A program made the position numbers and the translations under genes. From the NCBI RefSeq assembly GCF_900112485.1, contig NZ_FOMG01000001.1, positions 186,001 to 250,000 on the forward strand: a stretch of DNA of 64,000 nucleotides, read 5' to 3'. The notes beneath the pieces were generated by a model that worked only from the letters and a program-made list of their open reading frames with translations, was not told the DNA's origin and did no database searches. The first letter of the stretch is position 1, and every line of letters begins with the position of its first letter. Source of the stretch: Clostridium uliginosum (lineage in GTDB: Bacteria; Bacillota; Clostridia; Clostridiales; Clostridiaceae). Below are positions 1 through 9,774 of this stretch, piece after piece.

Positions 1-231
1 CTTATCTATTCTATTTTTTATCATAGTTAAAGTGCTTTTTGCTTCTCTTAAATCTTTATCTTTAACACACTTACTCGCATAAGTTATCAAATAATCTATT
101 TTCAAAACATCTTCTGCTAGTTTTTCTTTATCTTGATTAACTAAATCAACTAATAAAGAATAAACCTTAGGACTTGTTGTTGCCTTAGTGTCTTTTAATA
201 AATCATTGTTTCTACTATTTTTCTTTGCCAT
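1..231 (-). CDS. Hypothetical protein, 3' end outside the window
   Basis: The reading frame is open from an ATG at 231 to the window edge (77 codons, no stop reached). AGAGGTG lies 6 nt upstream of the ATG. The product starts MAKKNSRNNDLLKD and is charged and lysine-rich, with no membrane segment or motif I recognise. Its own promoter and paired inverted repeats lie upstream, and trpA lies behind it in the same direction. I do not know its function. That it is a real gene rests on start, ribosome site and promoter. Confidence 0.6.
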   Translation of the reverse strand, partial: MAKKNSRNNDLLKDTKATTSPKVYSLLVDLVNQDKEKLAEDVLKIDYLITYASKCVKDKDLREAKSTLTMIKNRIDK

Positions 232-255
232 TTATAGCACCTCTTTTCTAGCAAA

Positions 256-315
256 ATTATATCACAACTAAAACATGTATGTTACATAAAATTTAATACA
301 ACATACATGCATGTT
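256..315 (-). promoter_or_regulatory. Promoter with paired inverted-repeat operator candidate
   Basis: On the minus strand a TATAAT box occupies 256-261, about 25 nt before the start codon at 231. Upstream are two related palindromic words, AACATGTATGTT (272-283) and AACATACATGCATGTT (300-315). The first falls on the expected -35 position, which itself matches TTGACA poorly. This suits a dimeric regulator binding over the -35. The regulator is unknown. Confidence 0.45.
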
Positions 316-357
316 GAACAATTTTGATATTTTCTAACATATTTATGGAAACAATTC

Positions 358-393
358 CTACTACTATTCTTTATTGATTTAAAATAGTAGTAG
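358..393 (-). terminator. Hairpin after trpA, likely trp operon terminator
   Basis: CTACTACTATT pairs perfectly with AATAGTAGTAG across a 14-nt loop, just beyond the trpA stop. The minus-strand tail is only weakly T-rich, so termination efficiency is uncertain. Confidence 0.4.
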
Positions 394-403
394 ATACATT
401 ATT

Positions 404-1180
404 TTATAAATCTATCTCTTTCCTAATTTCTTCTATAAATTCATATGCATTATCTCTACTTTCACTCATTCTCCTAATAATTGCACTTCCAATAATTACT
501 CCATCACAAAATTCCTTCACTTGTTTTACAACCTCTTTAGATGATATTCCAAAGCCTAAACATATTGGGACATCGCTAATAGTCTTAACAATATTCAAGT
601 AATCAGTAATATCTCTACTTAATACACTTCTTTCTCCTGTTGTTCCATTAGAAGAAACGCAATAAACAAAGCCTTTAGCTCCATTTGTTATTTTTTCTAT
701 TCTTTGTTTAGAAGTAGGTGCAACTAGTGGAATTAAGTATACTCCATTAGATTCAGCCATTTCTTTAAGTTCTCCTCTTTCTTCAAGTGGAATATCTGGA
801 ATTATTAAGCCATCGAAACCTGCTTCCCCTGCTTCTTTTAAAAATTCATCTACCCCATAGTGATGAACTAAATTATAATATATCATTATAACAAGAGGAA
901 TTTCACTTTGCTCTCTTATCTTTCTTCCACAAATAAAAATATCCTTAACCTTTATTCCACCTTTTAACGCCCTAGTATAAGCATTTTGAATAACAGGTCC
1001 ATCTGCTAACGGATCGCTAAATGGTACTCCAATTTCTACAATGCTAGCACCCGCTTTTTCAAGTTTTAATACTGCTTGAACTGTCTCATCTAAAGTAGGG
1101 TCGCCATTGGCTACAAACGGAATTAATGCTTTCTTATTTTCTTCTTTTAATTTATTAAAAATTAAATCTATTCTATTCAT
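404..1180 (-). CDS. trpA: Tryptophan synthase alpha subunit
   Basis: Cleaves indole-3-glycerol phosphate to indole and glyceraldehyde-3-phosphate and channels indole to TrpB, in the cytosol. At 258 residues it has the usual length for this TIM barrel. The segment [15 protein letters not shown] (about residues 48-62) holds the catalytic Glu and Asp, [11 protein letters not shown] is the mobile loop, and GFGISS near residue 210 is the phosphate-binding end. It is the last gene of the trp operon, and its start overlaps the end of trpB by 8 bp, which implies translational coupling. Confidence 0.97.
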   Translation of the reverse strand: MNRIDLIFNKLKEENKKALIPFVANGDPTLDETVQAVLKLEKAGASIVEIGVPFSDPLADGPVIQNAYTRALKGGIKVKDIFICGRKIREQSEIPLVIMIYYNLVHHYGVDEFLKEAGEAGFDGLIIPDIPLEERGELKEMAESNGVYLIPLVAPTSKQRIEKITNGAKGFVYCVSSNGTTGERSVLSRDITDYLNIVKTISDVPICLGFGISSKEVVKQVKEFCDGVIIGSAIIRRMSESRDNAYEFIEEIRKEIDL

Positions 1181-2351
1181 AATGATCCTCCATATATTTT
1201 ATTATTGTATCCATATCTTTGTCTCCCCTGCCTGAAATATTTATTATAAGTATATTATCTTTAGGAAGAGTTTTCGCAAATTTTCTAGCACAAGCTACAG
1301 CATGTGATGATTCAAGGGCTGGTACTATTCCTTCTATCTTTGTTAAATATAAAAAAGCATCTACAGCTTCTTTATCTGTTATACCAACATACTTTGCTCT
1401 TTCTGTTTCACAAAGATATGCATGTTCTGGTCCAACTGATGGATAATCAAGACCTGCTGATATTGAATATGCCTCTTTTATTTGTCCATCATCATCCTTT
1501 AAAACATAAGACATCATTCCATGTAACACTCCTGTTTGTTTGCTTTGAAGTGCTGCTGCATGTTCTCCAGTTTCTATGCCATAACCTGCCCCTTCAACGC
1601 CTATGAGATTAACATCCTTATCTTTTATAAATGGATAAAAAATTCCCATAGCGTTACTACCACCACCTACTGGTGCAATAATATAATTTGGAAGTCGTCC
1701 TTCTCTTTCTAAAATTTGTTCTCTAGCTTCATCTCCAATAACTCTTTGAAAATTCCTAACCATTACTGGATATGGATGGGGTCCTGCTACAGTTCCCATT
1801 ATATAATAAGTATCATCAACATTTGAAACCCAATATCTAATAGCTTCATTAACCGCATCTTTTAATGTTCCATTTCCACTTGTAATAGATATAACTTTAG
1901 CACCTAAAAGTTCCATCTTCTTAACATTTAAAGCTTGTCTTCTTATATCCTCCTCTCCCATAAATATTTTACATTCCATTTTAAACTTAGCTGCTACTGT
2001 TGCTGTTGCTACTCCATGTTGACCTGCTCCTGTTTCTGCTATAACCTTTTTCTTACCCATTCTCTTCGCCAAAAGAATTTGTCCTATAGTATTATTTATT
2101 TTATGGGCTCCTGTATGATTTAAATCTTCTCTCTTAAGATAAATCTTAGCCCCGCCTAAATCTTCTGTCATATTTTCTGCATAATACAATGAGCTTGGCC
2201 TTCCTACATAATCTTTTAGATAATATCTATATTCATTCATAAATTCTTCATCATTTATAGCTCTTTCATATTCTTCCTCTAGCTCATTTAAAGCATTCAT
2301 AAGCGTCTCTGGAACATATTGTCCTCCAAATTGATTAAATCTTCCCTTCAT
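1173..2351 (-). CDS. trpB: Tryptophan synthase beta subunit
   Basis: PLP enzyme that condenses indole with L-serine to give tryptophan, in an alpha2beta2 complex with TrpA. The 392 residues match the TrpB1 type. [16 protein letters not shown] (about residues 73-88) carries the PLP Schiff-base lysine, ETGAGQHG follows, and GGGSNA near residue 229 binds the cofactor phosphate. The start overlaps the end of trpF by 17 bp. No odd features are visible. Confidence 0.97.
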   Translation of the reverse strand: MKGRFNQFGGQYVPETLMNALNELEEEYERAINDEEFMNEYRYYLKDYVGRPSSLYYAENMTEDLGGAKIYLKREDLNHTGAHKINNTIGQILLAKRMGKKKVIAETGAGQHGVATATVAAKFKMECKIFMGEEDIRRQALNVKKMELLGAKVISITSGNGTLKDAVNEAIRYWVSNVDDTYYIMGTVAGPHPYPVMVRNFQRVIGDEAREQILEREGRLPNYIIAPVGGGSNAMGIFYPFIKDKDVNLIGVEGAGYGIETGEHAAALQSKQTGVLHGMMSYVLKDDDGQIKEAYSISAGLDYPSVGPEHAYLCETERAKYVGITDKEAVDAFLYLTKIEGIVPALESSHAVACARKFAKTLPKDNILIINISGRGDKDMDTIIKYMEDHYE

Positions 2352-2979
2352 AGTTTTCCCTCACTTTTCTTATTAGTTTTTTCATTTTTTCAAAAGATTT
2401 CATTCTTTCTCCATTTTTATTTATAAATTCAACACCGGATGAAACATCTATCCCATTAGGATTTGTAGCTTCTATTCCAGCTAAAACATTCTCTTCATTT
2501 ATTCCTCCTGCAAGAAAAAACTCATTATTAGCTATTTCTTCTTTTTTTATATTACTCCAAGAAAAAATTTCTCCACTTCCAGGGTTTAGTCCATCTAGTA
2601 TAAAATTATCAATATAATCACTTTTGTACTTTTGCAAATTTATTTTTTTATCTATCGATAATGCCTTCCATATTTTAATTTGGTGATTTATAGACCTTCT
2701 CAATAACTCTATATAATTCTCATCTTCATAACCATGAAGTTGAATCACATCTAAAGGTACTTCTTTAAGCACGTCTAAGATTTCTTCAATAGAATTATTT
2801 CTAAACACGCCAACTTTTTTTATTTCATCTATTAATCCTATGCTTAATAAACAAGCTGTTTTTTTATCTATTTTACGTTTACTCTCTGTAAATACAAAAC
2901 CTATATACTCAGGCCTTAATTCATTCACATAATCTATTTCCTCAAGATTTGTTATTCCGCAAATCTTAATTTTTACCAT
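2335..2979 (-). CDS. trpF: Phosphoribosylanthranilate isomerase
   Basis: Catalyses the Amadori rearrangement of phosphoribosylanthranilate in tryptophan synthesis. It begins [14 protein letters not shown], where KICGIT holds the catalytic Cys; VDVSSGVE appears here as IDVSSGVE near residue 178, and IQLHGYE near residue 79 is the typical core. Length 214 is normal for a free-standing TrpF, so trpC and trpF are separate genes here, unlike the enterobacterial fusion. The start overlaps trpC by 14 bp. Confidence 0.95.
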   Translation of the reverse strand: MVKIKICGITNLEEIDYVNELRPEYIGFVFTESKRKIDKKTACLLSIGLIDEIKKVGVFRNNSIEEILDVLKEVPLDVIQLHGYEDENYIELLRRSINHQIKIWKALSIDKKINLQKYKSDYIDNFILDGLNPGSGEIFSWSNIKKEEIANNEFFLAGGINEENVLAGIEATNPNGIDVSSGVEFINKNGERMKSFEKMKKLIRKVRENYEGKI

Positions 2980-3766
2980 TTCTAAACTCCATATATGCGT
3001 TAATAAAAGTTTCGTTGTTTATATTTCGCATAAACATTTCACCTACTAAAATTCCATCTGCACCTATCTCTTTTATCATTTTCAAATCATCTATGCACTT
3101 TATTCCACTTTCAGATATAATAACCTTATCGCTCGGAATATACTTTATTAAATCTTTGCTTATATCTGTTGAAGTTTGAAATGTTTTTAAATTTCTATTA
3201 TTTATTCCTATAATTTCACATCCACAGTCTAATGCTATATCTAATTCTTCTTTATTATGAACTTCAACTAAAGGTTCTAAATTGAACTTTTTCGCTTCAT
3301 TATAAAAGTCATATAGTTTATCCTTTAATATACTTACAATAAGAAGAATTCCATCAGCTCCTAAAACCTTACTTTCATAAATTTGATAAAAATCTATGAT
3401 AAAATCTTTCCTTAGCACAGGACAATCAACTTTACTTTTTACTTCCTTAATATACTCATCTTTTCCTAAAAAGAAATCTTCTTCTGTTAAAACTGAAGCT
3501 ACATCTATTCCTAATTTATTGTAGTAATCTCCAATACACGAAATATTAAAATCATGTAGAATTATCCCTTTTGATGGAGATGCTTTTTTAAATTCTCCAA
3601 TTACAGATAACCCTTCCTTTTTTAAATTACTTTTAAACTTATTTCCCTTCAAATTGTTTTTCTGAAGTAAATCAAATGCTTTTTCATATATATCTTGTAA
3701 CGGAATAATAAGTTTTCTATCATAAACTCGTTTTGTTTTTCTATCTACAATATCATCTAAAATCAA
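2966..3766 (-). CDS. trpC: Indole-3-glycerol phosphate synthase
   Basis: Closes the indole ring from carboxyphenylaminodeoxyribulose phosphate. The 266-residue TIM barrel shows EFKKASPSKG (about residues 57-66), VLRKDFIID near 137, the GINNRNL signature near 187, and ISESGI near 217, all standard active-site elements. It starts 11 nt after the trpD stop with a GGAGGAGAA-type ribosome site and overlaps trpF at its end, inside the operon. Confidence 0.96.
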   Translation of the reverse strand: MILDDIVDRKTKRVYDRKLIIPLQDIYEKAFDLLQKNNLKGNKFKSNLKKEGLSVIGEFKKASPSKGIILHDFNISCIGDYYNKLGIDVASVLTEEDFFLGKDEYIKEVKSKVDCPVLRKDFIIDFYQIYESKVLGADGILLIVSILKDKLYDFYNEAKKFNLEPLVEVHNKEELDIALDCGCEIIGINNRNLKTFQTSTDISKDLIKYIPSDKVIISESGIKCIDDLKMIKEIGADGILVGEMFMRNINNETFINAYMEFRNGKN

Positions 3767-3777
3767 ATTTTCTCCTC

Positions 3778-4785
3778 CTAACAGTAAGCTACAAGTTCTT
3801 GATATTTTCTATAAGCGTCTCCACTATCTATTAATTCTTTAGCTTTTTTAACTCCTTCTTCTAATGACTCTGCTCGCTTTCCAACATATAGTGCAGCACC
3901 ACTATTTAAAACTACTATATCTTTTCTTGCGCCTCTTTCACCTTTTAAAATATTTAATATTATTTCAGAATTTTCTTTTGGTGTTCCTCCTTTTATTTGA
4001 TCTGATTTTGCTTTTTTTATTCCAAAATCTTCAGGATTTATCTTATAAGTTCTTAATTTTCCATCTTTAATTTCACATACACTCGTTGTTGTGGTTGTTG
4101 TAATTTCATCTAAACCATCATCTCCATTAACAACCATAGCCCTCTCTAATCCAAGATTTAATAGAACTTCTCCAACAGTTTCAATTAAAGTACCATCGTA
4201 TATTCCTAAAAGCTGTCCTCTTATTGGTGCTGGATTAGAAAGTGGTCCAATAAGATTAAATAATGTTCTTGTTGAGAGTTCCTTTCTCTCTTTTGCTACA
4301 TTTTTCATAGCACGATGATAGTTTGGAGCAAATAAGAATGCCATTCCAACATCTTCTATAACCTTTTTGCTTTCTTTTTCATTAAAATCAACCCTTATTT
4401 TAAGTTCTTTTAATACATCTGAACTTCCGCTTTTACTTGAAACTGCTCCATTTCCATGCTTTGCAACCTTAACTCCACCACTTGATGCAACAATTGCTAC
4501 TGCTGTAGATATATTAAAAGTGTTTCCACCATCTCCACCTGTACCACAAGTATCTATTAAATTTTCACTATTTAAATCAATAGGAATCATATTATCTCTT
4601 AATGCCTTTACAGCACCTAAAATTTCATTAGTTTTTTCTCCTTTTACTCTGAGTCCTATTAAAAATCCACCTATTTGAGATGAAGTGGCTTCACCCTTCA
4701 TTATTTGATTTATTGCTGCTCTTGCTTCTTCTTGACTTAAATCTTCTTTTATTACTATTTTTTTAATTGCATCATCTATATTCAT
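3778..4785 (-). CDS. trpD: Anthranilate phosphoribosyltransferase
   Basis: Transfers the phosphoribosyl group of PRPP to anthranilate. The 335 residues match single-domain Trp[18 protein letters not shown] (about residues 78-94) is the glycine-rich PRPP site, and [15 protein letters not shown] (about 108-122) is the second conserved block. Its start overlaps the end of trpG by 14 bp; it is not fused to the glutaminase. Confidence 0.97.
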   Translation of the reverse strand: MNIDDAIKKIVIKEDLSQEEARAAINQIMKGEATSSQIGGFLIGLRVKGEKTNEILGAVKALRDNMIPIDLNSENLIDTCGTGGDGGNTFNISTAVAIVASSGGVKVAKHGNGAVSSKSGSSDVLKELKIRVDFNEKESKKVIEDVGMAFLFAPNYHRAMKNVAKERKELSTRTLFNLIGPLSNPAPIRGQLLGIYDGTLIETVGEVLLNLGLERAMVVNGDDGLDEITTTTTTSVCEIKDGKLRTYKINPEDFGIKKAKSDQIKGGTPKENSEIILNILKGERGARKDIVVLNSGAALYVGKRAESLEEGVKKAKELIDSGDAYRKYQELVAYC

Positions 4786-5353
4786 AACAAACCCCCTCTA
4801 CAAAATTTCCGATTATTTTTTTACCCTTTGGTGTATATATAGATTCTGGGTGAAATTGAAGTCCAAAAACTTTGTTTTTTTTATGCTTTATTGCCATAAT
4901 ATCTCCAGTATCCACAGTTTCTCCAATCACCTCAAGCTCGTCTGGAAGTGAATTTTTATCCACTATTAATGAATGATATCTCATAACGTCTAATTTTCTA
5001 CTAATCCCTTCAAAAATATCCTTTCCTTTAACTTGAATTTTTGAACTTTTCCCATGATATATTTGATTAGCTCTTATTACATTTCCACCATATGCAGTTG
5101 CTATAGCTTGATGTCCTAAGCATATACCAAGTATAGGAATTTTATCTCCTAATTCTTTTATAATATTTACAGATTCACCTGCATTCTCTGGCCTTCCAGG
5201 TCCTGGTGAAATAACTATTCCTCTTACTTTCAAGTTTATTAAATCTTCTGAAGTTACTTCATCATTTCTAATAACCTTAACATCTGTAAATTCACTTAAA
5301 TACTGATACAAATTAAAAGTGAAAGAATCATAATTATCTATTAACGCTATCAT
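4772..5353 (-). CDS. trpG: Anthranilate synthase glutamine amidotransferase subunit
   Basis: Class I glutaminase that supplies ammonia to TrpE. The catalytic triad is visible: Cys in GICLGHQ near residue 79, and His-Glu in FHPES near residue 170. Length 193 is typical of TrpG/PabA. Its start overlaps the trpE stop by 4 bp (ATGA). It may also serve folate synthesis if no separate pabA exists, but the operon position supports the trp role. Confidence 0.95.
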   Translation of the reverse strand: MIALIDNYDSFTFNLYQYLSEFTDVKVIRNDEVTSEDLINLKVRGIVISPGPGRPENAGESVNIIKELGDKIPILGICLGHQAIATAYGGNVIRANQIYHGKSSKIQVKGKDIFEGISRKLDVMRYHSLIVDKNSLPDELEVIGETVDTGDIMAIKHKKNKVFGLQFHPESIYTPKGKKIIGNFVEGVCYEYR

Positions 5354-6741
5354 TTTAATACCTCCTTTAACACCATTAATTTATTTTGTATTTCATCAAA
5401 CTCTTTTTCTGGCACTGAATCATATACAATTCCCGCTCCCGCTTGAAGATATGCAACCTTATCTTTTAAAATTAGTGTTCTTATTGCAATCGCCATATCC
5501 ATATCTCCACCATAAGAAAAATATCCGACAGCCCCTCCATAAATTCCTCTTTTAGAATTTTCAAGTCCTTCAATTATTTGAATTGCCCTTATCTTTGGAG
5601 CTCCAGACACAGTTCCTGCTGGAAGGCAGGCAGATAATGCATCAAAGGCATCATTATCCTCGCTTATATCTCCAGTTACTGTTGTTGTAATATGCATAAC
5701 ATGAGAAAATTTTTCAACTTTCATAAAATCATTGACTTTCACAGTTCCTATTCTACTTATTTTTCCTATATCATTTCGTCCTAAGTCTACTAACATAACA
5801 TGCTCTGCTATTTCTTTTTCATCTTCTAATAATTCTTTTGCTAATTTATCATCTTCCTTTTCATCTTTTCCTCTTTTTCTTGTTCCTGCTATAGGATTTG
5901 TGGCAACTTTATTTTTTCTTACACTCACAAGACTTTCTGGAGAAGATCCTATTACTTGATAAGTCTCATAATCAATTAAAAACATATATGGTGAAGGATT
6001 TTCTTCTCTAAGTCTTCTATATATTTCAAAAGGAGTTTTTTTTGTGTTACAAAACATCCTTTGAGAAAGTACAATTTGAAATATATCTCCTTCTAATATG
6101 TGCTCTTTAGCTTTTTTAACATTTTCGATAAACTGCTCTTTAGAGCTTTCAAAACTAAAACTAACATCTTCTTCTTGCCTATTATTAGCATTAATAGTTA
6201 TATTTTTATTAATCTCTTGAAGATATTCTTTTTGTTTATCTATAATTTCTGCATAACTTCTTTTATCATCTTTAAAAATATTATCTATGATATAAACTTT
6301 ATGAGTGAAATGGTCATAACAAATATAGTTCTTATAAAAATTAAATCTAATTATAGGTACCTTTAATTCATCTTCATTTTGAAAATTCAACTTTTTTTCA
6401 TATAACGAAATTGAATCATAACCCATATATCCTATTCCCCCACCTTTAAAAGAAAATATATTACTTTCATTATCAAATTTAATTTGCACTTCTTTCTTTA
6501 CTTTTAATATATTTTCTTTTTTATCTCCTTTAATTTCTACATAAGGATTTTCTCCTAAAAAAGAGTATCTTCCAAAATGATTTTCTTTTGTGCCCCCTTC
6601 TAAAATGAATTTTCTTCTTCCTTTCAATCCATTAAATATTCTTATGGGAGTAATTTCATCTCCTCTAAACTCACTTATTACAGAAAATATAACTCCTTTT
6701 TTTCTTTTAATTTGAAATTGTTCTTCTGAAATATTAATCAT
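5350..6741 (-). CDS. trpE: Anthranilate synthase component I
   Basis: Converts chorismate to anthranilate with ammonia from TrpG. The 463 residues contain SPSPYMF-type and SSPESLV motifs, PIAGTRKRG, VDLGRND and GTVSGAPK, the chorismate-binding core. The N-terminal LLES motif that carries the feedback-sensing Ser in many TrpE proteins reads FILEGG here (about residue 45), so the allosteric Ser is absent. First gene of the operon; GGGGTGA precedes the ATG, and a T-box leader controls it. Confidence 0.96.
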   Translation of the reverse strand: MINISEEQFQIKRKKGVIFSVISEFRGDEITPIRIFNGLKGRRKFILEGGTKENHFGRYSFLGENPYVEIKGDKKENILKVKKEVQIKFDNESNIFSFKGGGIGYMGYDSISLYEKKLNFQNEDELKVPIIRFNFYKNYICYDHFTHKVYIIDNIFKDDKRSYAEIIDKQKEYLQEINKNITINANNRQEEDVSFSFESSKEQFIENVKKAKEHILEGDIFQIVLSQRMFCNTKKTPFEIYRRLREENPSPYMFLIDYETYQVIGSSPESLVSVRKNKVATNPIAGTRKRGKDEKEDDKLAKELLEDEKEIAEHVMLVDLGRNDIGKISRIGTVKVNDFMKVEKFSHVMHITTTVTGDISEDNDAFDALSACLPAGTVSGAPKIRAIQIIEGLENSKRGIYGGAVGYFSYGGDMDMAIAIRTLILKDKVAYLQAGAGIVYDSVPEKEFDEIQNKLMVLKEVLK

Positions 6742-6840
6742 ATCTATTTCACCCCTTCTATTAAATTAAAAAACATTGCTTTTTGCTTATATTTGTATCT
6801 CTGTTATAAATTTTTTTATAAATTTTATAATATTTTATAT

Positions 6841-7036
6841 AAAAAAAAGCCACTTCATCCTAATTAATGGGACAAAGTGACTTGTGGTGCCACCCATTTT
6901 CTATATGCAACTAAAGCAATTCTTGAATTGCAGTGGAATTTATTAATCAGAATACTTCTTTATGATTAAAACATTTTATCCAAAACAACTGTACATTATA
7001 CACTTATTTATATTTCGGATAAAAATTCTAATAAAA
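6841..7036 (-). promoter_or_regulatory. Second, shortened T-box unit of the trp leader
   Basis: On the minus strand the T-box word GGGTGGCACC (6886-6895) is followed by a 12-bp terminator stem (6849-6860 with 6870-6881) and eight Ts (6841-6848). The T-box word can pair with the left terminator arm, as in standard antiterminators. Only about 140 nt separate it from the first terminator, and I cannot build a normal stem I with specifier loop there; only short hairpins such as TTTATCC/GGATAAA are seen. It is either a compact or a degenerate T-box. Confidence 0.6.
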
Positions 7037-7310
7037 ACAAAAAAGTATTTCATCCTAAACAGGACGAAATACTAAAATTCCGTTTATACCACCTATATGT
7101 TGTATATACTTTATCAGGTACGAATAATATAAAAATTACTTTATACCCTGTCATTTTAACGGCTGACTCCCGTATACTCCTACTATAATTCAAAGTATCA
7201 CCTCAAAGACCCATTCAATAATAGCTACAGTACTTGGATCACACCATACCAAATTCTCTGGAACTAAACTCTATTATCTACTCTCTCTCATCACAGGCTT
7301 TAACTGTAAT
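7037..7310 (-). promoter_or_regulatory. Tryptophan T-box riboswitch with terminator
   Basis: A complete T-box leader reads toward trpE. Stem I arms GATAATAG and CTATTATT pair perfectly. The 3' arm is followed by GAA and then TGG, so the specifier codon is UGG (Trp). The T-box word AGGTGGTATAAACGGAA spans about 7077-7096, and the terminator AGTATTTCGTCC/GGATGAAATACT with a T-run lies at 7037-7073. Uncharged tRNA-Trp should stabilise the antiterminator and switch on trpEGDCFBA. Confidence 0.88.
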
Positions 7311-7313
7311 GTT

Positions 7314-7342
7314 ATTATATTCAATATGATTATATATATCTA
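7314..7342 (-). promoter_or_regulatory. Probable trp operon promoter
   Basis: A minus-strand TATAAT lies at 7314-7319, a few nt before the T-box leader begins. The -35 at 17-nt spacing is TAGATA (7337-7342), four of six matches to TTGACA. Other AT-rich choices exist further upstream, so the assignment is moderate. Confidence 0.4.
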
Positions 7343-7464
7343 CCATCAAATACGGCCTTAAAATGAGCTTATATTAATAATATATATGATAATCTATATA
7401 ATGCTCAATTAATCTCATTATTTCTTATTAATATAATAATTATATTGTTTTATATTTTTATCCT

Positions 7465-8319
7465 CTAATTTTGTTCTCCACCTTCAATTATTATATCTTT
7501 ATAATTTATTGAATCTCCATACGCTGGTAATAAAGTTGCTTCATAAGCTTCTTTTATAAAGTTTTCTTTTCCAAGTTCTTTAAGATCATTATTAATCCAA
7601 TCTAATAACTCTTTATTACCCTTTTTAACAGCTGGAGCAATTGTATCTTGATCTCCTAGTGATGACATTGCAACATTATAGCCTTTATTTTCTCTTGCCC
7701 ATGCAAAAAGTAGTGTATTATCATGTGCTAAAGCTGCTCCTCTGCCATCTTTTAAAGCTTCAAATGTTTCTGTATTTTGATCAAACTTTAATAGTTCTAT
7801 ATCTGGATAATTTTTTGTAAAATAAGCATCTGCAGTTGTACCTTTGTTTACTATTAGTTTTTTACCTTTTAATTGATCTAATGAAGTAACCTCTCCACCT
7901 TTAGAAACAACACCCAATCCAACTTTCATATATGGATTTGCAAAATCAACTGCTTCTTTTCTTTCATCTGTAACTGTAAAATTAGCTAAAATTATATCTA
8001 CCTTATTGGATTGCAAAAACTCAACTCTGCTTGCTGCTTCAACTAATACAAATTCTACTTTAGATTCATCTCCAAGCAAATCCTTTGCAAGTCTTTTTCC
8101 TATATACACATCAAACCCTTGATTTTCTCCATTTGAGTCAACAAATCCAAATGGTGGCTTATCACTAAATACACCTATTCTAACTACACCACGCTTTTTA
8201 ATTGCCTCTATTGATCCATCAGTAGAAGCATTTGAACCTTTTTGTCCGCAACCTGTAAGCACCCCTACCGCTAATACAAGCGTTAATAATATTCCTACTA
8301 TTTTTTTACTGTTTTTCAT
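7465..8319 (-). CDS. Amino-acid ABC transporter substrate-binding lipoprotein
   Basis: Periplasmic-binding-protein family 3 receptor tethered to the outer membrane face. The N-terminus MKNSKKIVGILLTLVLAVGV is a signal peptide ending in the lipobox LTGC at about residue 24. The fold then starts at about residue 38 (AIKKRGVVRIGVFSDKPPFG), followed by the GFDVYIGKRLA and TDERKEAVDFANPY segments typical of Glu/Gln/Asp or cystine receptors. It is the last gene of a four-gene transporter operon. The substrate cannot be read from sequence; the neighbouring trp operon does not prove tryptophan transport. Confidence 0.9.
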   Translation of the reverse strand: MKNSKKIVGILLTLVLAVGVLTGCGQKGSNASTDGSIEAIKKRGVVRIGVFSDKPPFGFVDSNGENQGFDVYIGKRLAKDLLGDESKVEFVLVEAASRVEFLQSNKVDIILANFTVTDERKEAVDFANPYMKVGLGVVSKGGEVTSLDQLKGKKLIVNKGTTADAYFTKNYPDIELLKFDQNTETFEALKDGRGAALAHDNTLLFAWARENKGYNVAMSSLGDQDTIAPAVKKGNKELLDWINNDLKELGKENFIKEAYEATLLPAYGDSINYKDIIIEGGEQN

Positions 8320-8332
8320 TATTACATCCCCC

Positions 8333-9079
8333 TTAATTTTGATATTTAAATATATTTAAAAATCTCTTAGCCCTTTCGGTCTTTGGATTTTCAAAAAACT
8401 CTTTAGATGTTCCAGTTTCACATATCCTACCACCATCCATGAAAATTATTCTATCAGCCACTTCTTTTGCAAAATTCATTTCATGAGTTACAATTATCAT
8501 TGTCATTCCACCTTTTGCAAGTTCTAACATCACATCTAAAACTTCTCTCACCATTTCAGGATCTAAAGCTGCTGTAACTTCATCAAATAACATTATTTCT
8601 GGATTCATACATAAAGCCCTAACTATTGCAATTCTTTGTTTTTGTCCACCTGATAATTTCCTGGGAAATTCTTCCTTTTTATCTAGAAGCCCTATTCTCT
8701 TTAATAACTCTTTTGCTTGAGTTTCTGCCTCTTTTCTATTTCTTTTTTGAGCTTTAGTTGGTCCAAGTAAAATATTACCTATAACATTCATATGTGGAAA
8801 TAATTCATAACTTTGAAATACCATTCCTATCTTTTGTCTTACTTCAGTCCACTTAATATCCTTTTCTACTACCCCATAATTTCCAAAACATATTGTCCCA
8901 TCATTAATTTTTTCAAGTCCATTTAGACATCTAAGAAATGTACTTTTTCCACAACCTGATGGTCCAAGAATTACAATTACCTCACCTTTATGAACCTCTA
9001 AATTTATATCTTCAAGTGCTAACACTTCATCATAATTCTTTTTTAGTCCTTCTACCTTTAACACAATTTCATTTTCCAT
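8333..9079 (-). CDS. Polar amino-acid ABC transporter ATP-binding protein
   Basis: ATPase of the PAAT family, 248 residues (GlnQ/GltL type). Walker [10 protein letters not shown] (about residues 38-46), the Q-loop at [12 protein letters not shown], signature LSGGQKQR (about 142-149), Walker [15 protein letters not shown] and the H-loop His in IVTHEM are all present. It lies between the permease and receptor genes with 13-17-nt gaps. The ribosome site is GGAGGACAAAAC before ATG. Confidence 0.95.
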   Translation of the reverse strand: MENEIVLKVEGLKKNYDEVLALEDINLEVHKGEVIVILGPSGCGKSTFLRCLNGLEKINDGTICFGNYGVVEKDIKWTEVRQKIGMVFQSYELFPHMNVIGNILLGPTKAQKRNRKEAETQAKELLKRIGLLDKKEEFPRKLSGGQKQRIAIVRALCMNPEIMLFDEVTAALDPEMVREVLDVMLELAKGGMTMIIVTHEMNFAKEVADRIIFMDGGRICETGTSKEFFENPKTERAKRFLNIFKYQN

Positions 9080-9096
9080 GTTTTGTCCTCCTCAAC

Positions 9097-9774
9097 TTAT
9101 CCTATCCATTTGTTCTCTAATACCTTTGACAATTTTGAAAGTGGATAACAAATTATAAAATAAAGAAAAAATATAAATCCGTATACCCAAAAAGATGCTG
9201 TTGGTGCTTTTAAAATCGATGTTTCTACTATTTGTTGTCCAACTTTAACTACTTCAACAACTCCAATTAAAACAACTAAAGAAGTGGTTTTTATCATTCT
9301 CGTAGCTAAATTTATTGCTCCTGGTATTATTCTTTTTATTGCTTGGGGAATTAAAACATAAATAAATATCTTTACATTATCTAATCCCAGTGCTATTCCT
9401 GCTTCTTCTTGATGCTTTGGTATTGATGTAATTGCTCCTCTAACAATATCGCCCATTTCTGCAATACCCCAAAATGAAAAGACTATTATAGATACAATTT
9501 CTCCATCTAAATTAAGATTAAATGTTTTAGCAACTCCAAAGTATAATATGAATAACCATACTAAAATTGGTATTATTCTAATTGCTTCAAGATAAAATCT
9601 GCATATAGCTTTTATTACCTTATTTTTTGAAGTCATTATTACTCCAAATATTACTCCAAATATTAATGCTATTAATACTGATATCAATGCGATTCTAGCT
9701 GTTATTAATAATCCTTGCAGTATTCTCTCTAAATTATTTCCTTGAAAGAGCACTTTATAATCCATATTGAGCAT
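9097..9774 (-). CDS. Polar amino-acid ABC transporter permease (second)
   Basis: Membrane permease of the HisM/GlnP type with about five hydrophobic segments and the EAA-like loop EEAGIALGLDNVKIFIYVLIPQA. I place the start at the ATG at 9774 (MLNMDYKV), because AAAGGAGAT sits 8 nt upstream of it, and not at the ATG 18 nt earlier. This gives 225 residues and a 20-bp overlap with the upstream permease gene. It should form a heterodimeric channel with that protein. Confidence 0.92.
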   Translation of the reverse strand: MLNMDYKVLFQGNNLERILQGLLITARIALISVLIALIFGVIFGVIMTSKNKVIKAICRFYLEAIRIIPILVWLFILYFGVAKTFNLNLDGEIVSIIVFSFWGIAEMGDIVRGAITSIPKHQEEAGIALGLDNVKIFIYVLIPQAIKRIIPGAINLATRMIKTTSLVVLIGVVEVVKVGQQIVETSILKAPTASFWVYGFIFFLYFIICYPLSKLSKVLENKWIG

